Assembly (NCBI RefSeq): GCF_004365965.1
Contig: NZ_SOEB01000004.1
Span: 184,791-248,790, forward strand
Reading direction: 5' to 3'
Source of the DNA: Rhodovulum visakhapatnamense
GTDB taxonomy: Bacteria; Pseudomonadota; Alphaproteobacteria; Rhodobacterales; Rhodobacteraceae
DNA length: 64,000 bases
Below the pieces are notes generated by a model. That model was not told where the DNA came from. It did not search any database and saw only the letters and a list, made by a program, of their open reading frames with translations. Positions within the stretch are counted from its first letter, which is position 1, and the number at the start of each line of letters is the position of its first letter. The position numbers and the translations under genes are program-made. Shown here in pieces: positions 16,491 to 25,916 of the stretch.

Positions 16491-17307
16491 GGTCCGCTCC
16501 TGCAGTCGCGCGGGCGCTCCCGGTTGCGGCTTTCGAAGACGGCCTTCGCCACCGGCAGTGCCGACAAGACCCTGGGCCAGCCGGCATGGAAGGCAGGATG
16601 CGACAGGATCGCGCCGGCCTCGGCCTGGGTCAGGCCGTTATCCATCGCGCGGTCGAGATGGAAGGTTATCTGCTCGGGCCGGCCCGCCGCGATCAGCGCC
16701 GCGACGGTCACCATGCTGCGGTCCCGGGGCGCGAGGTCGGGGCGCGAGGTCGGGGCGCAGCCAGAGGTCGCGAAACAGAAGCTTGCGCGTGGTGTCGGCG
16801 CCGCCCGTGCTGACATTGCCGAAGGTGCCGCGCACCGGGGTCTCGCGCGCGGCTTCGGCCTCTTCGTCCAGCGGCAGCAGGTCGGGATCGACCGCGGGCA
16901 GGTCTGCGGGGGCGATACCGTGCGCGGCAAAGACCGGCGCGGCGGCCTCGGTTGCGGCGATGGCGTTGCCCCGGCCGGTATAGAGGGCCAGATGGGTGAT
17001 CGTCTCGGACAGCTCGGCCGGGGTCACGCCCACGTCGAGTGCCAGCGTGACATGGCGTTGCAGGGTGTCGGTCTCGTGCCGGGTCATCAGCGCCGCGAAG
17101 GTGACAAGCGCGCGGTCGCGCAGCGAAAGCTCTGCGCCGGTCCAGACCGGCCCGACGAGATCGGTCTTCGAATAGGCCTCGAGCGCGGGGGAAACGGAGC
17201 GCGGGGGGAACGCGGCCGACCGCCTCGGGCAGCCGGAGGCCTGCACCGTCGGTGGCCGCAGCGGACGAGATCACGGCAAGGGCCGCCGCGGCGATATGGG
17301 GGGGCAT
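16487..17307 (-). pseudogene. Carboxymuconolactone decarboxylase-family protein, frameshifted
   Basis: Two CMD-type repeats are visible: RHETDTLQRHVTLALDVGVT with ELSETITHLALYTG, and in the second half [21 protein letters not shown] with [14 protein letters not shown]. The halves lie in different frames. The switch is at about 16730-16755, where a 13-base unit (CGCCCCGACCTCG on the coding strand) is directly duplicated; removing one copy restores the reading DLWLRPDLAPRDRSM. The N-terminal stretch from 17307 looks like a signal peptide (HIAAAALAVISSAAAT) in yet another frame, so a second frameshift near 17230 is likely. Confidence 0.82.
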
Positions 17308-17416
17308 GAGGCGCTCCTGTCGGGAAAGTCCAGTTCACCCGGCAGATGTGGCGCCATCCGGGCCGGGCTTAATGCCCGGACTCGTCACGGCACTTATGCG
17401 GCATATTCATAGGCCC

Positions 17417-18313
17417 CTATCCGCGGTCCCTGAGGGCCTCCAGAACCGCGTCGAACGCGGAGGACGGCCGTTGCCGACTGGGGTAGTAGAGGTGGAAGCC
17501 GGGAAAACAAGGCGAGTAGTCTTCGAGACAGGTGACCAGCCGACCCGCCGCCAGATGATCGGCCGCCAGCCGTTCGGGGACGAGCGCCAGACCGTGCCCG
17601 TCCACCGCGGCGCGCAGCACCGGGTTGACGGTGTTGAAGCAGACCTGACCCTGGACCTTGACCCGGATCTCGGTGCCGTCGGCCTCTTCGAATTCCCAGG
17701 CATAAAGCGCGCCATGGGTCGAGAGGCGCAGGTTCACGCAACGATGCCCGGTCAGGTCCTGCGGAGTTTCCGGCACCCCGGCCCCGGCGAAGTAATCGGG
17801 CGCGCCGATGCAGACCATCCGTTCGTCGGGGCCGATCCGCATCGAGATCATGCCCTCGCTGACCTGCTCGCCATAGCGCACGCCCGCATCGCATTGCGAA
17901 CTGGCGAGATCGGTATAGCCGTAATCCATCACCAGCTCGATATTGACCGAGGGGTATTTCTTCAGCATGGGCGACAGCTTGGGCCAAAGCAGCGACTCGA
18001 TGGCATATTCGACCGCGACGATGCGCACGGTCCCGGTCGGCGTGTCGCGGGACTCGTTCAGCGCCATCAGCCGTGCCTCGATCTTCTCGAAGCACGGGGT
18101 CAGCGTCGCCAGCAGGTCTTCGCCCTCGAGCGTCGGCGCGACCGACCGGGTTGTGCGGGTCAGCAGCCGCAGGCCAAGCCGCGCCTCGAGCCCCTTGATG
18201 GTGTGGCTCAGCGCCGATTGCGACACGTTCAGCCGCGCAGCGGCCTTGGTGAAGCTGCGTTCTTCCGCGACGGCGGCAAGCGCGACGAGGTCGGTGATGT
18301 TTTCGCGAAGCAT
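17417..18313 (-). CDS. LysR-family transcriptional regulator
   Basis: 298 aa. The N-terminal winged helix-turn-helix covers residues about 8-66 (FTKAAARLNVSQSALSHTIKG, LGLRLLTRTTRSVAPT), followed by the periplasmic-binding-like effector domain (GTVRIVAVEYAIESLLWP, CDAGVRYGE, GHGLALVPE). It appears intact. The ATG at 18313 matches the usual start; one at 18346 is possible and neither has a strong Shine-Dalgarno. It lies upstream of the broken CMD-reductase-cupin run and divergent from the broken alcohol dehydrogenase, so it probably once controlled both. Confidence 0.9.
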   Translation of the reverse strand: MLRENITDLVALAAVAEERSFTKAAARLNVSQSALSHTIKGLEARLGLRLLTRTTRSVAPTLEGEDLLATLTPCFEKIEARLMALNESRDTPTGTVRIVAVEYAIESLLWPKLSPMLKKYPSVNIELVMDYGYTDLASSQCDAGVRYGEQVSEGMISMRIGPDERMVCIGAPDYFAGAGVPETPQDLTGHRCVNLRLSTHGALYAWEFEEADGTEIRVKVQGQVCFNTVNPVLRAAVDGHGLALVPERLAADHLAAGRLVTCLEDYSPCFPGFHLYYPSRQRPSSAFDAVLEALRDRG

Positions 18314-18535
18314 GTGAGAGGACCGGATCTGCGGATCGTCGATCATGACGGATGCGTTCGCGATATATGATCTGTGCTCATGAGGCCAATCATTATCCTG
18401 CCATCGGGGCCGCCAGAACGAGCGCCAACAGCCAGGGGCCGTTTCACTGCGGGGGCCTCCTTGCTCGGATCGGTGCAATCGGAGTCTCCGGCATGGGTCG
18501 GGCGGGGCGCGGGAAAACGCATGGCGGGCCGCAGG

Positions 18536-19264
18536 CATAACTGCCTGAACGGCACCACCTTTACCTACGGGTCCGAAGACAAGCTCCTGGGCGGGGTCAC
18601 CTATGGCGGCTTTTCGAAGAGGATCGTCGTGAAGGAAGACTTGGCCCGACGCATTCCGCCGGGGGGCGACCTGCCGGGCGCCGCGCGGCTTCTGTGCGCC
18701 GGTATCACCACCTTCTCGCCGATCAACCTGTGGGATCTGAAACCCGGCGAGAGAATCGGCGTGATCGGCATGGGCGGGCTCGGCCATATGGCGGTGAAGC
18801 TTGCCGCCGCCAAGGGGTCCGAGGTCGTGGTCTTTTCCACTTCGGAAGACAAGATCGCCGATGAAAGGGGCTTTGGCGCGGTCGAGGCCTATCTGTGGTC
18901 GGACGAGGCCGCGATGGCGCGGAATACGGGCAGCTTCGATCTGATGGTGGCGACCGTGCCGGTCGCCTATCCGATGCAGCAGTTCCTCAACCTGCTGAAT
19001 CTGGGCAAGACGCGGGTCAATATCGGTGCGCTGTTTCTGGTCTAGGGCGCGCCGGGCATGCCGATGGGCTTTGGCCGCCAGAGCCTTGCCGGCTCGATGA
19101 TCGGCGGCATCGCCGAAACCCAGGCGGTGATCAACGTCGCCGCCCGTCCCGGCATCGCGGCCATCTGCGAGATGATCACGCCAGCCCAGATCGCCGATTC
19201 CTATGAGAAGCTGGTCAACCGGCAGGCGCGCTATCGCCATGTCATCGACATGACCGCCGCCTGA
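18536..19264 (+). pseudogene. Zinc-type alcohol dehydrogenase (cinnamyl-alcohol-dehydrogenase-like), truncated and interrupted
   Basis: Homology begins near 18539 (NCLNGTTFTYGSED). It continues through the hinge (AARLLCAGITTFSPINLW), the cofactor-binding motif GVIGMGGLGHMAVKLAAAKG and a typical C-terminal half. An in-frame TAG at 19043-19045 splits it; the same frame continues with GMPMGFGRQSLAGSMIGG to the natural end at 19264. The N-terminal 100 or so residues, including the catalytic zinc ligands, are missing, and the bases upstream (18350-18535) are unrelated. Two independent lesions make it a clear pseudogene. Confidence 0.85.
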
Positions 19265-19430
19265 CCGGCACGGTCCCCCGGCCGCATCCATGAGAGCCCG
19301 CCATGTGCGCAAGCAGCACGCAGGGGCTCATCCTCTGCGTATCTGCCCGCAGGTCCTTTCCCCAGGACCGCGACGCGCAAGATGCGGCCGGTCCTGGGTC
19401 CACATCCCGCAGGAAGGCAAGCCCCGAGAC

Positions 19431-19772
19431 ATGACCAGGATCACTTTAATTGCCGGAGACGCGGTGCTGCCCGCCACGCTGGACGACACGCCCTTCGCTG
19501 CGCCGCGGCCCAAGGAGGTGACACTGAGCGATTATCGCGGCCGCGAGAAGGTGTCGGATCTGCCGCGAAAGCTTCGGCCCCACGGGGCGCCTGCCCGCCT
19601 TGCCGCGCGCCCGGGCGATATCACGACCTATGCCCCGTGGGGCAATCTTGCGATTTTCGTCAAACCCTTCGGCGCCCCCTCGCGGCTTGTCCGGCTTGGC
19701 GCCTTCGACGGGGAGTTCGGCGCTCTTCTCAAGAGCGGACGCGTTCCGGTCCGCATCGAGATCGCCCGTTAG
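19431..19772 (+). CDS. Cyclophilin-like-fold protein
   Basis: 113-aa small protein of the cyclophilin-like family seen next to oxidoreductases and LysR regulators. Features: ITLIAGDAVLPATLDDTPFA at the N-terminus, LSDYRGREKVSDLPRKL, and the strongly conserved DITTYAPWGNLAIFV. The ATG at 19431 has AGGAAGG upstream. Compared with the usual family pattern, a few residues seem missing after DDTP, where a helix is normally present. It may be intact or slightly damaged. The function of the family is not established. Confidence 0.72.
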   Translation: MTRITLIAGDAVLPATLDDTPFAAPRPKEVTLSDYRGREKVSDLPRKLRPHGAPARLAARPGDITTYAPWGNLAIFVKPFGAPSRLVRLGAFDGEFGALLKSGRVPVRIEIAR

Positions 19773-19969
19773 CCGGCACGGCCCTCCGTTCTGCGGCAGC
19801 GCGCGGCCAGCGGTGCGCAAGCAGGCCGGAAATTGGCCCGTAGTGTCCGAAGCGTGCCCCGGCACCCGCCATCCGGCCCTTTGGAGCCCGGACAGGAAAT
19901 GCTGCTGCGGTTGTTTCGCAATTCCCGACGTCTCGGTTTTTCTCTCCCGATTTATGCCATTTTTGCGGG

Positions 19970-19984
19970 TTAAGTCCCTGTTCA
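19970..19984 (+). promoter_or_regulatory. Possible CtrA box upstream of motB
   Basis: TTAA-N7-TTCA, one mismatch from the CtrA consensus TTAA-N7-TTAA, centred about 52 bases before the motB start. Supported by a second such site in front of flgE. The rest of the 19773-20028 gap holds no gene. Confidence 0.3.
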
Positions 19985-20028
19985 TGTCCGCGTTCTAAAG
20001 CTGGGGGCGGGTGAATCGAGGTGGTGCT

Positions 20029-20901
20029 ATGGCCGTTGGAACCAACGCGCCGGTCATCATCAAACGAAAGAAGGTTGTCGGTGGCGGCGGGCATCATGGC
20101 GGTGCCTGGAAGGTCGCGTATGCGGATTTCGTCACGGCGATGATGGCTTTCTTTCTGCTGATGTGGCTGTTGAACGCGACGACAGAGAAACAGCGAAAGG
20201 GCATTGCGGATTACTTCAATCCGACAATTCCGGTGAACCGTGTGTCCGGGGGCGGCGAAGGCGCTTTCGGCGGCGAATCGATCTTTTCCGAGGAAACGCT
20301 GATCCAGCGGGGCACCGGGGCGACCCAGCCCAGCCCCTCGCCCGACCGTCAGGCGAAGGGCGAGATCGGCAGCGGCCCGGTCGAGCAGAAAGACGACAAG
20401 GGAACCAATTCCGCCGATGCCGAGGCCGAGACCCAGGCTCTCAAGAAGCTTGAGGACATGATCAACGGCAAAAGCGGCGAGACGATCCTGAGCGAGCAGA
20501 TGATGCGGCACATCGTGACGCGACTCACCGATGAGGGGCTGATCATCGAGCTGTTCGATATCGAGGGGGTCCCGCTTTTCGATGCGAACGATCGTCCGAC
20601 CGAGATCCTCGAACAGCTGACCGAGGTGATCGGCGGCGCCTTCGGCGTGGTGCGCAACAAGGTGTCGGTCGCCGGTCATGTCAGCGCCCGCCCCGTCGTT
20701 CTGCTGAACAATCCGGTCTGGGACATCTCGACTCTCCGTGCGCAGACGGTGCGCAAGATGCTGGAGGACCAAGGCGTGGCCCCGGCCCGGATCGAGCGTG
20801 TCACCGGCTTTGCCGACCGGAAACCCGCGGTTTCGCGGCCAATGGCGGTGCGCAACAACCGGATCGAACTGACGCTGCTGAGGTCGGATCTGAGAAACTA
20901 A
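20029..20901 (+). CDS. motB: Flagellar motor stator protein MotB
   Basis: 290 aa. The Lys-rich N-terminus (IIKRKKVVGGGGHHGG) leads into the single membrane helix VAYADFVTAMMAFFLLMWLL, whose Asp is the expected proton-binding residue. A plug/linker region follows, and then a C-terminal OmpA-like peptidoglycan-binding domain (VSVAGHVSARP, then RNNRIELTLLRSD). The start at 20029 is chosen because it begins just before the conserved N-terminus. It leads the flagellar run motB-flgE-flgK-flgL-flgI; no motA lies in this window. Confidence 0.93.
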   Translation: MAVGTNAPVIIKRKKVVGGGGHHGGAWKVAYADFVTAMMAFFLLMWLLNATTEKQRKGIADYFNPTIPVNRVSGGGEGAFGGESIFSEETLIQRGTGATQPSPSPDRQAKGEIGSGPVEQKDDKGTNSADAEAETQALKKLEDMINGKSGETILSEQMMRHIVTRLTDEGLIIELFDIEGVPLFDANDRPTEILEQLTEVIGGAFGVVRNKVSVAGHVSARPVVLLNNPVWDISTLRAQTVRKMLEDQGVAPARIERVTGFADRKPAVSRPMAVRNNRIELTLLRSDLRN

Positions 20902-20916
20902 AGAAAATTTTGAATG

Positions 20917-20931
20917 TTAGGGCCGCGTTAA
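20917..20931 (+). promoter_or_regulatory. Possible CtrA box upstream of flgE
   Basis: TTAG-N7-TTAA, one mismatch from TTAA-N7-TTAA with exact spacing, 56 bases before the flgE ATG. CtrA control of flagellar genes is established in Rhodobacteraceae and other alphaproteobacteria. Confidence 0.42.
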
Positions 20932-20986
20932 AGACAAGGATCGTACCTCTGGCCTGACGGGAACAGCAGCAAAGAGGCGCCCCCAA

Positions 20987-22300
20987 ATGACGATTTCTTC
21001 CTCGCTCAACGCAAGCGTCGCCGGTCTCGCGGCGAACGCCACTCGCTTGGCGACGATTTCCGACAACATCGCGAACTCCTCGACCTATGGCTACAAGACG
21101 GCAGAGGCCGATTTTCATTCTATGGTGATCAACGGGTCGCGCGGAAGCTACTCCGCGGGCGGCGTCCGGACCACGACCACCCGGATGATCGACCAGTCCG
21201 GGGCGCTTCTGACCACGGCCAACGCGACCGACCTCGCGGTGCGCGGCCGGGGCTTCCTGCCGGTGATGACCGAGTCCGAGCTGATCTCGAACGTCGGCAA
21301 CTACACCATGTACATGACCACGACCGGGTCGTTCCGCACGGACGAGGATGGGTATCTGAAAACCTCGACCGGGCTCGTCCTGATGGGCTGGCCCGCCGAT
21401 GCCAGCGGCACGATCCCGTCCTATTCCCGCGACACGACCGACGACCTGGTGCCGATCCAGATCCAGACCAACCAGTTCGCGACCGAACCGACGACGGAAA
21501 TGACCCTCGGCGTCAACCTGCCCGCGACCGAGACGGCCTTCAACTCGGCCTCTGCGACGGGCGATCCGCTGACCCTGTCGGTCGAGTATTTCGACAACCT
21601 CGGCACCTCGCAAAGCATCGACATCGTCTATACGCCCGATACGTCGGTCGCGGGCCTGTCCAACACCTGGAACATGCAGCTGACCGACTCGGCCACCGGC
21701 GCGGTGGTGGGCGATTACGATCTCGTCTTCGACGACAGCCAGACCTATGGCGGCACGTTGTTGAGCGTGACCGACAATACTGGCGGCGCCTGGGATCCGG
21801 CGACCGGTATCCTGACGGTGCAGGTCGGCCCCAACGCGGACACGATGTCGATCAATATCGGCGCCTTCCAGAGCCGGTCGATCACGACCCAGCTGTCGGA
21901 CAGCTTCGCGCCCACCAGCATCACCAAGAACGGTTTCCCGGTCGGCAACATGACCTCGATCGAGATCGACTCGAACGGGTTCGTCCGCGCCAACTTCGAC
22001 ACCGGGATTACCCGCACGCTGTATCAGGTTCCGATCGTCGACGTGTCGAACCCGAACGGCCTCTATACCCATGACAACCAATGCTACAGCCAGTCCGACA
22101 CCAGCGGCTCGTTCTTCATGTGGGATGCCGGCGACGGCCCGACCGGCGATGTGGTGAGCTATGCGCTTGAGGAATCGGCGACCGATGTCGCCGGCGAACT
22201 GACCGAACTGATCCAGACCCAAAGGGCCTATTCGTCGAACGCGAAGGTGATCCAGACCGTCGACGAGATGCTCCAGGAAACGACTAACATCAAACGGTAA
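20987..22300 (+). CDS. flgE: Flagellar hook protein FlgE
   Basis: 437 aa. The N-terminal rod/hook signature SSSLNASVAGLAANATRLATISDNIANSSTYGYK is present (quoted here only in part as LATISDNIANSSTYGYK). The central region is variable, and the C-terminus has the conserved ELTELIQTQRAYSSNAKVIQ motif that packs the D0 coiled coil. Subunits polymerise into the hook outside the cell after type III export. It follows motB after an 85-base gap containing a CtrA-like box and precedes flgK by 32 bases. Confidence 0.95.
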   Translation: MTISSSLNASVAGLAANATRLATISDNIANSSTYGYKTAEADFHSMVINGSRGSYSAGGVRTTTTRMIDQSGALLTTANATDLAVRGRGFLPVMTESELISNVGNYTMYMTTTGSFRTDEDGYLKTSTGLVLMGWPADASGTIPSYSRDTTDDLVPIQIQTNQFATEPTTEMTLGVNLPATETAFNSASATGDPLTLSVEYFDNLGTSQSIDIVYTPDTSVAGLSNTWNMQLTDSATGAVVGDYDLVFDDSQTYGGTLLSVTDNTGGAWDPATGILTVQVGPNADTMSINIGAFQSRSITTQLSDSFAPTSITKNGFPVGNMTSIEIDSNGFVRANFDTGITRTLYQVPIVDVSNPNGLYTHDNQCYSQSDTSGSFFMWDAGDGPTGDVVSYALEESATDVAGELTELIQTQRAYSSNAKVIQTVDEMLQETTNIKR

Positions 22301-22332
22301 TCTGTCCCGGCGGCGGGAAGAGGAGGTGACAC

Positions 22333-23802
22333 ATGAGCCTGAGCGCGAGCCTGGCCAACGCCCTATCCGGCCTCAATGCCGCTTCCCGCGGTGCCCAGGT
22401 CGTTTCGTCGAACGTATCGAACGCGCTGACCGAAGGCTATGGCCGGCGCGTTCTGGAAACCACGCCGAACACCGTCTCGACGTCGGGCAGCGGTGTGAAG
22501 GTCGTGGGGGTGCGCCGCGACGTGAACCAGCAGCTGATCGGCGACCGGCGCTTCGCAGATGCGGCCTCGGCCGAGGCCGAAACCCGCGCCGACGGTCTCT
22601 CGAAGCTTGAGGCCGCCTTTGGAACGGCAGACAGCGCCGATTCGATTTCCGGCAGCATTGCCGCCTTCGAATCCGCGCTTACCGCCGCGGCCAGCCGACC
22701 TGACAGCGATGCCCGGCTTGCAACCGTGCTTTCGGCAGCCCAAAGTCTCACCGGCAGGATCAACGATGCGGCCGATGCCATCCAGCAATCGCGGATGGAT
22801 GCGGAATCCGGCATCGCTTCGACCGTGCAGACCCTGAACGATACGCTTCAGCAGATCGCCGAGCTCAACACCGAGATCTGCAAGCAATATTCCTACAACA
22901 ACAACGCCAACGCGCTTGTCGATCAACGCCAGATCCTGATCGACAAGTTGGCCGAGATCGTCCCGATCCGGGAGATCCCGCGCGACAATGGCATGGTGGC
23001 TCTTTACACCGAGAACGGCGCTGCCCTGATTGACGGCCCTCCGGCCGAATTCTCCTTCTCAAGCGCTGGCGTGATCGTTCCCCAAATGACGGTCGAAGGC
23101 GGGGCCCTCAATGGCCTCTACATGAACGGCAAACCCGTCAAGGTGTCGGGCACCTACGCGGCGATGGGCGGCGGCAGTCTAGAAGCCCTGTTCGAACAGC
23201 GTGACGTCACCGCGGTCCAGGCGCAGACCGATCTCGACGCGCTCACGCGCGACCTGATCGAACGTTTTCAGGATCCGGCGGTCGACGCCTCGCTTGGGGC
23301 GACCGATGCGGGTCTCTTCACCAATTTCGGGGCCGCCTTCGACCTTGTTTCCGATCCCAATGCGGAGACCGGACTGTCCACGCGGATCGGCGTGAACGCC
23401 CTTGTCGACCCGGATCAGGGCGGTGCGCTCTGGCGGCTCCGCAGCGGGCTGATGGCCGGGTCGGCGGGCTCGGTTGGAGATGCGAGCCTGCTCAATTCGA
23501 TGTCCGATGCCCTGACAGCCAGCCGCACCCCAAGCTCCGGTTCTTACACGACTCAGGCCTTCACCATGGCCGATCTCGCGTCCGAAGTGGTGTCCGGCAT
23601 CTCGGTTCGCGCGCAATCGGCCATCGACCAGTCCACTTTCAGCACGGCCCGTGCCGCGACGCTTCGGGAAGCTGAACTCGCCGACGGTGTCGACACGGAC
23701 CACGAACTGCAGATGCTGATGCTCTTCGAAGAGGCGTACGCCGCCAACGCGAAGGTCATGAAGACGATTGACGAACTGATCAACCTGTTGATGGAGCTTT
23801 GA
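22333..23802 (+). CDS. flgK: Flagellar hook-associated protein 1 FlgK
   Basis: 489 aa. The N-terminus SLSASLANALSGLNAASRG with VVSSNVSNALTEGYGRR is typical for FlgK. The D1 region is rich in coiled-coil heptads (TLNDTLQQIAELNTEICKQ), and the C-terminus DHELQMLMLFEEAYAANAKV is the conserved D0 helix. It forms the junction between hook and filament. The ATG at 22333 has GAGGTG upstream. Three bases separate it from flgL. Confidence 0.95.
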   Translation: MSLSASLANALSGLNAASRGAQVVSSNVSNALTEGYGRRVLETTPNTVSTSGSGVKVVGVRRDVNQQLIGDRRFADAASAEAETRADGLSKLEAAFGTADSADSISGSIAAFESALTAAASRPDSDARLATVLSAAQSLTGRINDAADAIQQSRMDAESGIASTVQTLNDTLQQIAELNTEICKQYSYNNNANALVDQRQILIDKLAEIVPIREIPRDNGMVALYTENGAALIDGPPAEFSFSSAGVIVPQMTVEGGALNGLYMNGKPVKVSGTYAAMGGGSLEALFEQRDVTAVQAQTDLDALTRDLIERFQDPAVDASLGATDAGLFTNFGAAFDLVSDPNAETGLSTRIGVNALVDPDQGGALWRLRSGLMAGSAGSVGDASLLNSMSDALTASRTPSSGSYTTQAFTMADLASEVVSGISVRAQSAIDQSTFSTARAATLREAELADGVDTDHELQMLMLFEEAYAANAKVMKTIDELINLLMEL

Positions 23803-23805
23803 GTC

Positions 23806-24816
23806 ATGTCTTTAATCTCTATGGGAGATCTGGCGCAAAGCCTCGGACTTCGCACGCGTAATGCCGAGGTCAAGGCGCAATTCACACGGCTGGCGGAGGA
23901 AATGGTCAGCGGGGTAACCTCTGATCCGGCGGCCCGGGTGCGGGGCGATTTCCGCCCTCTCGGTGCAATCGAGCGCAGCTTGACGATGCTAGACGCCTAT
24001 GACCTAGCCACCTCCGAAACCAAATCGACGGCCGACGTCATGCAGGCGGCGCTGGGGATTCTCAGCGATACGGCGAAGGACATAGGGGCGACCCTGATCA
24101 GCGGTTCGTCGGGTCAGCACGAAAACATGATCGCCGCGGCGGGTCAGGAGGCGGAAGAACAGTTCCGTCAGGTTGTTGCCGCTCTGAACACGCGATTTGC
24201 CGGGCGGTCGTTGTTCGCTGGCGATGCGACCGACTCGCCGGCGCTGGCAAGTGCCGATACGATCCTGTCGTCGATTGGGACCGCGATCAGCGGCCTGACC
24301 AGCGTCACCGACATCGAAACGGCAATCGACAACTGGTTCAATACACCCGGCGGTTTCGACACTGTTGCCTATCAGGGCTCGACAACCGCAGTCGGGACGG
24401 TTCGCCTCAACGAAACAGAGACCGTTCGCCTTGACATCACCGCCACGGACCCGGCCATCCGCGATGTGCTGAAGTCCCTGGCGACCGGTGCACTTCTGGC
24501 GGACCCGGCGCTCCTTTCCGGGAACCCGGTGCAGCGGTCGCTTCTGGCGGAATCTGCGGGCGAAGGCCTTCTGACAGCCGACAGTGCCCTGACCGACCTT
24601 CGGGCGCTGCTTGGTGTCCGCCAGGAAAAGATCGAATCGATCGAAACCGAAAACAGTGCCAATCGGACAATGCTGTTGCTTGCCCGCGAAGGCGTTCTTG
24701 GCGTCGATCCCTATGAAACCGCCACCCAGATGGAAGCCGTCGAATCCCAGATCGATACGCTCTACACGGTCACGGCACGCCTGGCGCGCCTCAGCTTCAC
24801 GAACTACATGTCATGA
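23806..24816 (+). CDS. flgL: Flagellar hook-associated protein 3 FlgL
   Basis: 336 aa flagellin-like junction protein. The N-terminal helix region has GDLAQSLGLRTRNAEVKAQFT and the C-terminus has ETATQMEAVESQIDTLYTV, the D0/D1 helices of the flagellin superfamily. It is placed directly after flgK and overlaps flgI by ATGA, so the three genes are co-translated. The sequence diverges from enteric FlgL, as is usual in alphaproteobacteria. Confidence 0.9.
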   Translation: MSLISMGDLAQSLGLRTRNAEVKAQFTRLAEEMVSGVTSDPAARVRGDFRPLGAIERSLTMLDAYDLATSETKSTADVMQAALGILSDTAKDIGATLISGSSGQHENMIAAAGQEAEEQFRQVVAALNTRFAGRSLFAGDATDSPALASADTILSSIGTAISGLTSVTDIETAIDNWFNTPGGFDTVAYQGSTTAVGTVRLNETETVRLDITATDPAIRDVLKSLATGALLADPALLSGNPVQRSLLAESAGEGLLTADSALTDLRALLGVRQEKIESIETENSANRTMLLLAREGVLGVDPYETATQMEAVESQIDTLYTVTARLARLSFTNYMS

Positions 24817-25916
24817 TCAGCCGCCTGACCCTTCTTCTCGCCACCCTTCTTCTTGCCTTTCCGGCCTTTTCGGCGCCGATCCGTATCAAGGATCTGGTGG
24901 AGTTCGATGGGGTTCGGGGCAATGATCTGGTCGGATACGGCCTCGTCGTCGGTCTCAACGGGACCGGCGACGGGATCCGAAATGCGCCTTTCACCGAAGA
25001 GATCATGTCCAACATTCTCGAACGGCTTGGCGTTAACGTTACCGGAGAGCAGTTCCGGCCCAAGAACGTCGCAGCGGTTCTGGTCACCGCCAGCCTGCCG
25101 CCCTTTGCCCGCGCCGGGTCTCAGATCGACGTGACCGTTTCGGCCATCGGCGATGCCAAAAGCCTTTTGGGCGGCACTTTGGTGATGACGCCGCTGAACG
25201 CGGCCGACGGTCAGATCTATGCGGTGTCGCAAGGGGCCGTGATCGCTGGCGGCGCTTCTGCGGAGGGCGACGGCGCGAAGGTCGTCGAAGGCGTTCCGAC
25301 GTCGGGCGTTATCCCTTCGGGTGCGCGGGTCGAGCGTGAAATCGATTTCGATTTCGGGTCGCTCAATCGCCTGCGCTTGGCGCTGCGCAACCCCGACTTT
25401 ACCACGGCGGGGCGGATCGAAGCCGCGATCAACAATGATTACGGCCGCGGTGTTGCACGCATGGTCGATTCGGGCACCGTCGTGCTTGACATTGGTGCAA
25501 CCCGCGCGGCGTCGCCTGCCCATGCTCTGCAACGCATCGAGGGGATCATGGTCGAGCCTCAGCAGAAGGCGACGGTCGTGGTCGACCAACGATCGGGGAC
25601 CATCGTGATGGGGGAAGACGTACGCATTTCTCGCGTGGCGGTGTCTCAAGGGAATCTTACGTTGCGCGTGCAGGAAGAGCCACTGGTCATTCAGCCGAAC
25701 CCCTTCGCGCAAGGGCAGACCGTGGTCGTCCCGCGGACCAGGGCGGAAATTGAAGAAGATCCGGGAACGGGTCTGGCCGAGATCAACGAAGGAACATCTT
25801 TGTCAGAAGTGGTCGCGGGGCTGAACGCCTTGGGGGTTTCTCCGCGCGACATGATCGACATTCTCAAGAGCATCAAGGCAGCTGGGGCTTTGCATGCGGA
25901 TTTTGTCGTCCGGTGA
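24813..25916 (+). CDS. flgI: Flagellar P-ring protein FlgI
   Basis: 367 aa with a Sec signal peptide (residues 1-19, ending FPAFSA). FlgI hallmarks: IRIKDLVEFDGVRGNDLVGYG, GLVVGLNGTGDG, NVAAVLVTASLPPFA, and LSEVVAGLNALGVSPRDMI near the end. It forms the periplasmic ring around the flagellar rod. It appears intact. The flagellar run ends here: 148 bases downstream an IS256 remnant begins, so genes that normally follow may have been displaced. Confidence 0.96.
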   Translation: MISRLTLLLATLLLAFPAFSAPIRIKDLVEFDGVRGNDLVGYGLVVGLNGTGDGIRNAPFTEEIMSNILERLGVNVTGEQFRPKNVAAVLVTASLPPFARAGSQIDVTVSAIGDAKSLLGGTLVMTPLNAADGQIYAVSQGAVIAGGASAEGDGAKVVEGVPTSGVIPSGARVEREIDFDFGSLNRLRLALRNPDFTTAGRIEAAINNDYGRGVARMVDSGTVVLDIGATRAASPAHALQRIEGIMVEPQQKATVVVDQRSGTIVMGEDVRISRVAVSQGNLTLRVQEEPLVIQPNPFAQGQTVVVPRTRAEIEEDPGTGLAEINEGTSLSEVVAGLNALGVSPRDMIDILKSIKAAGALHADFVVR

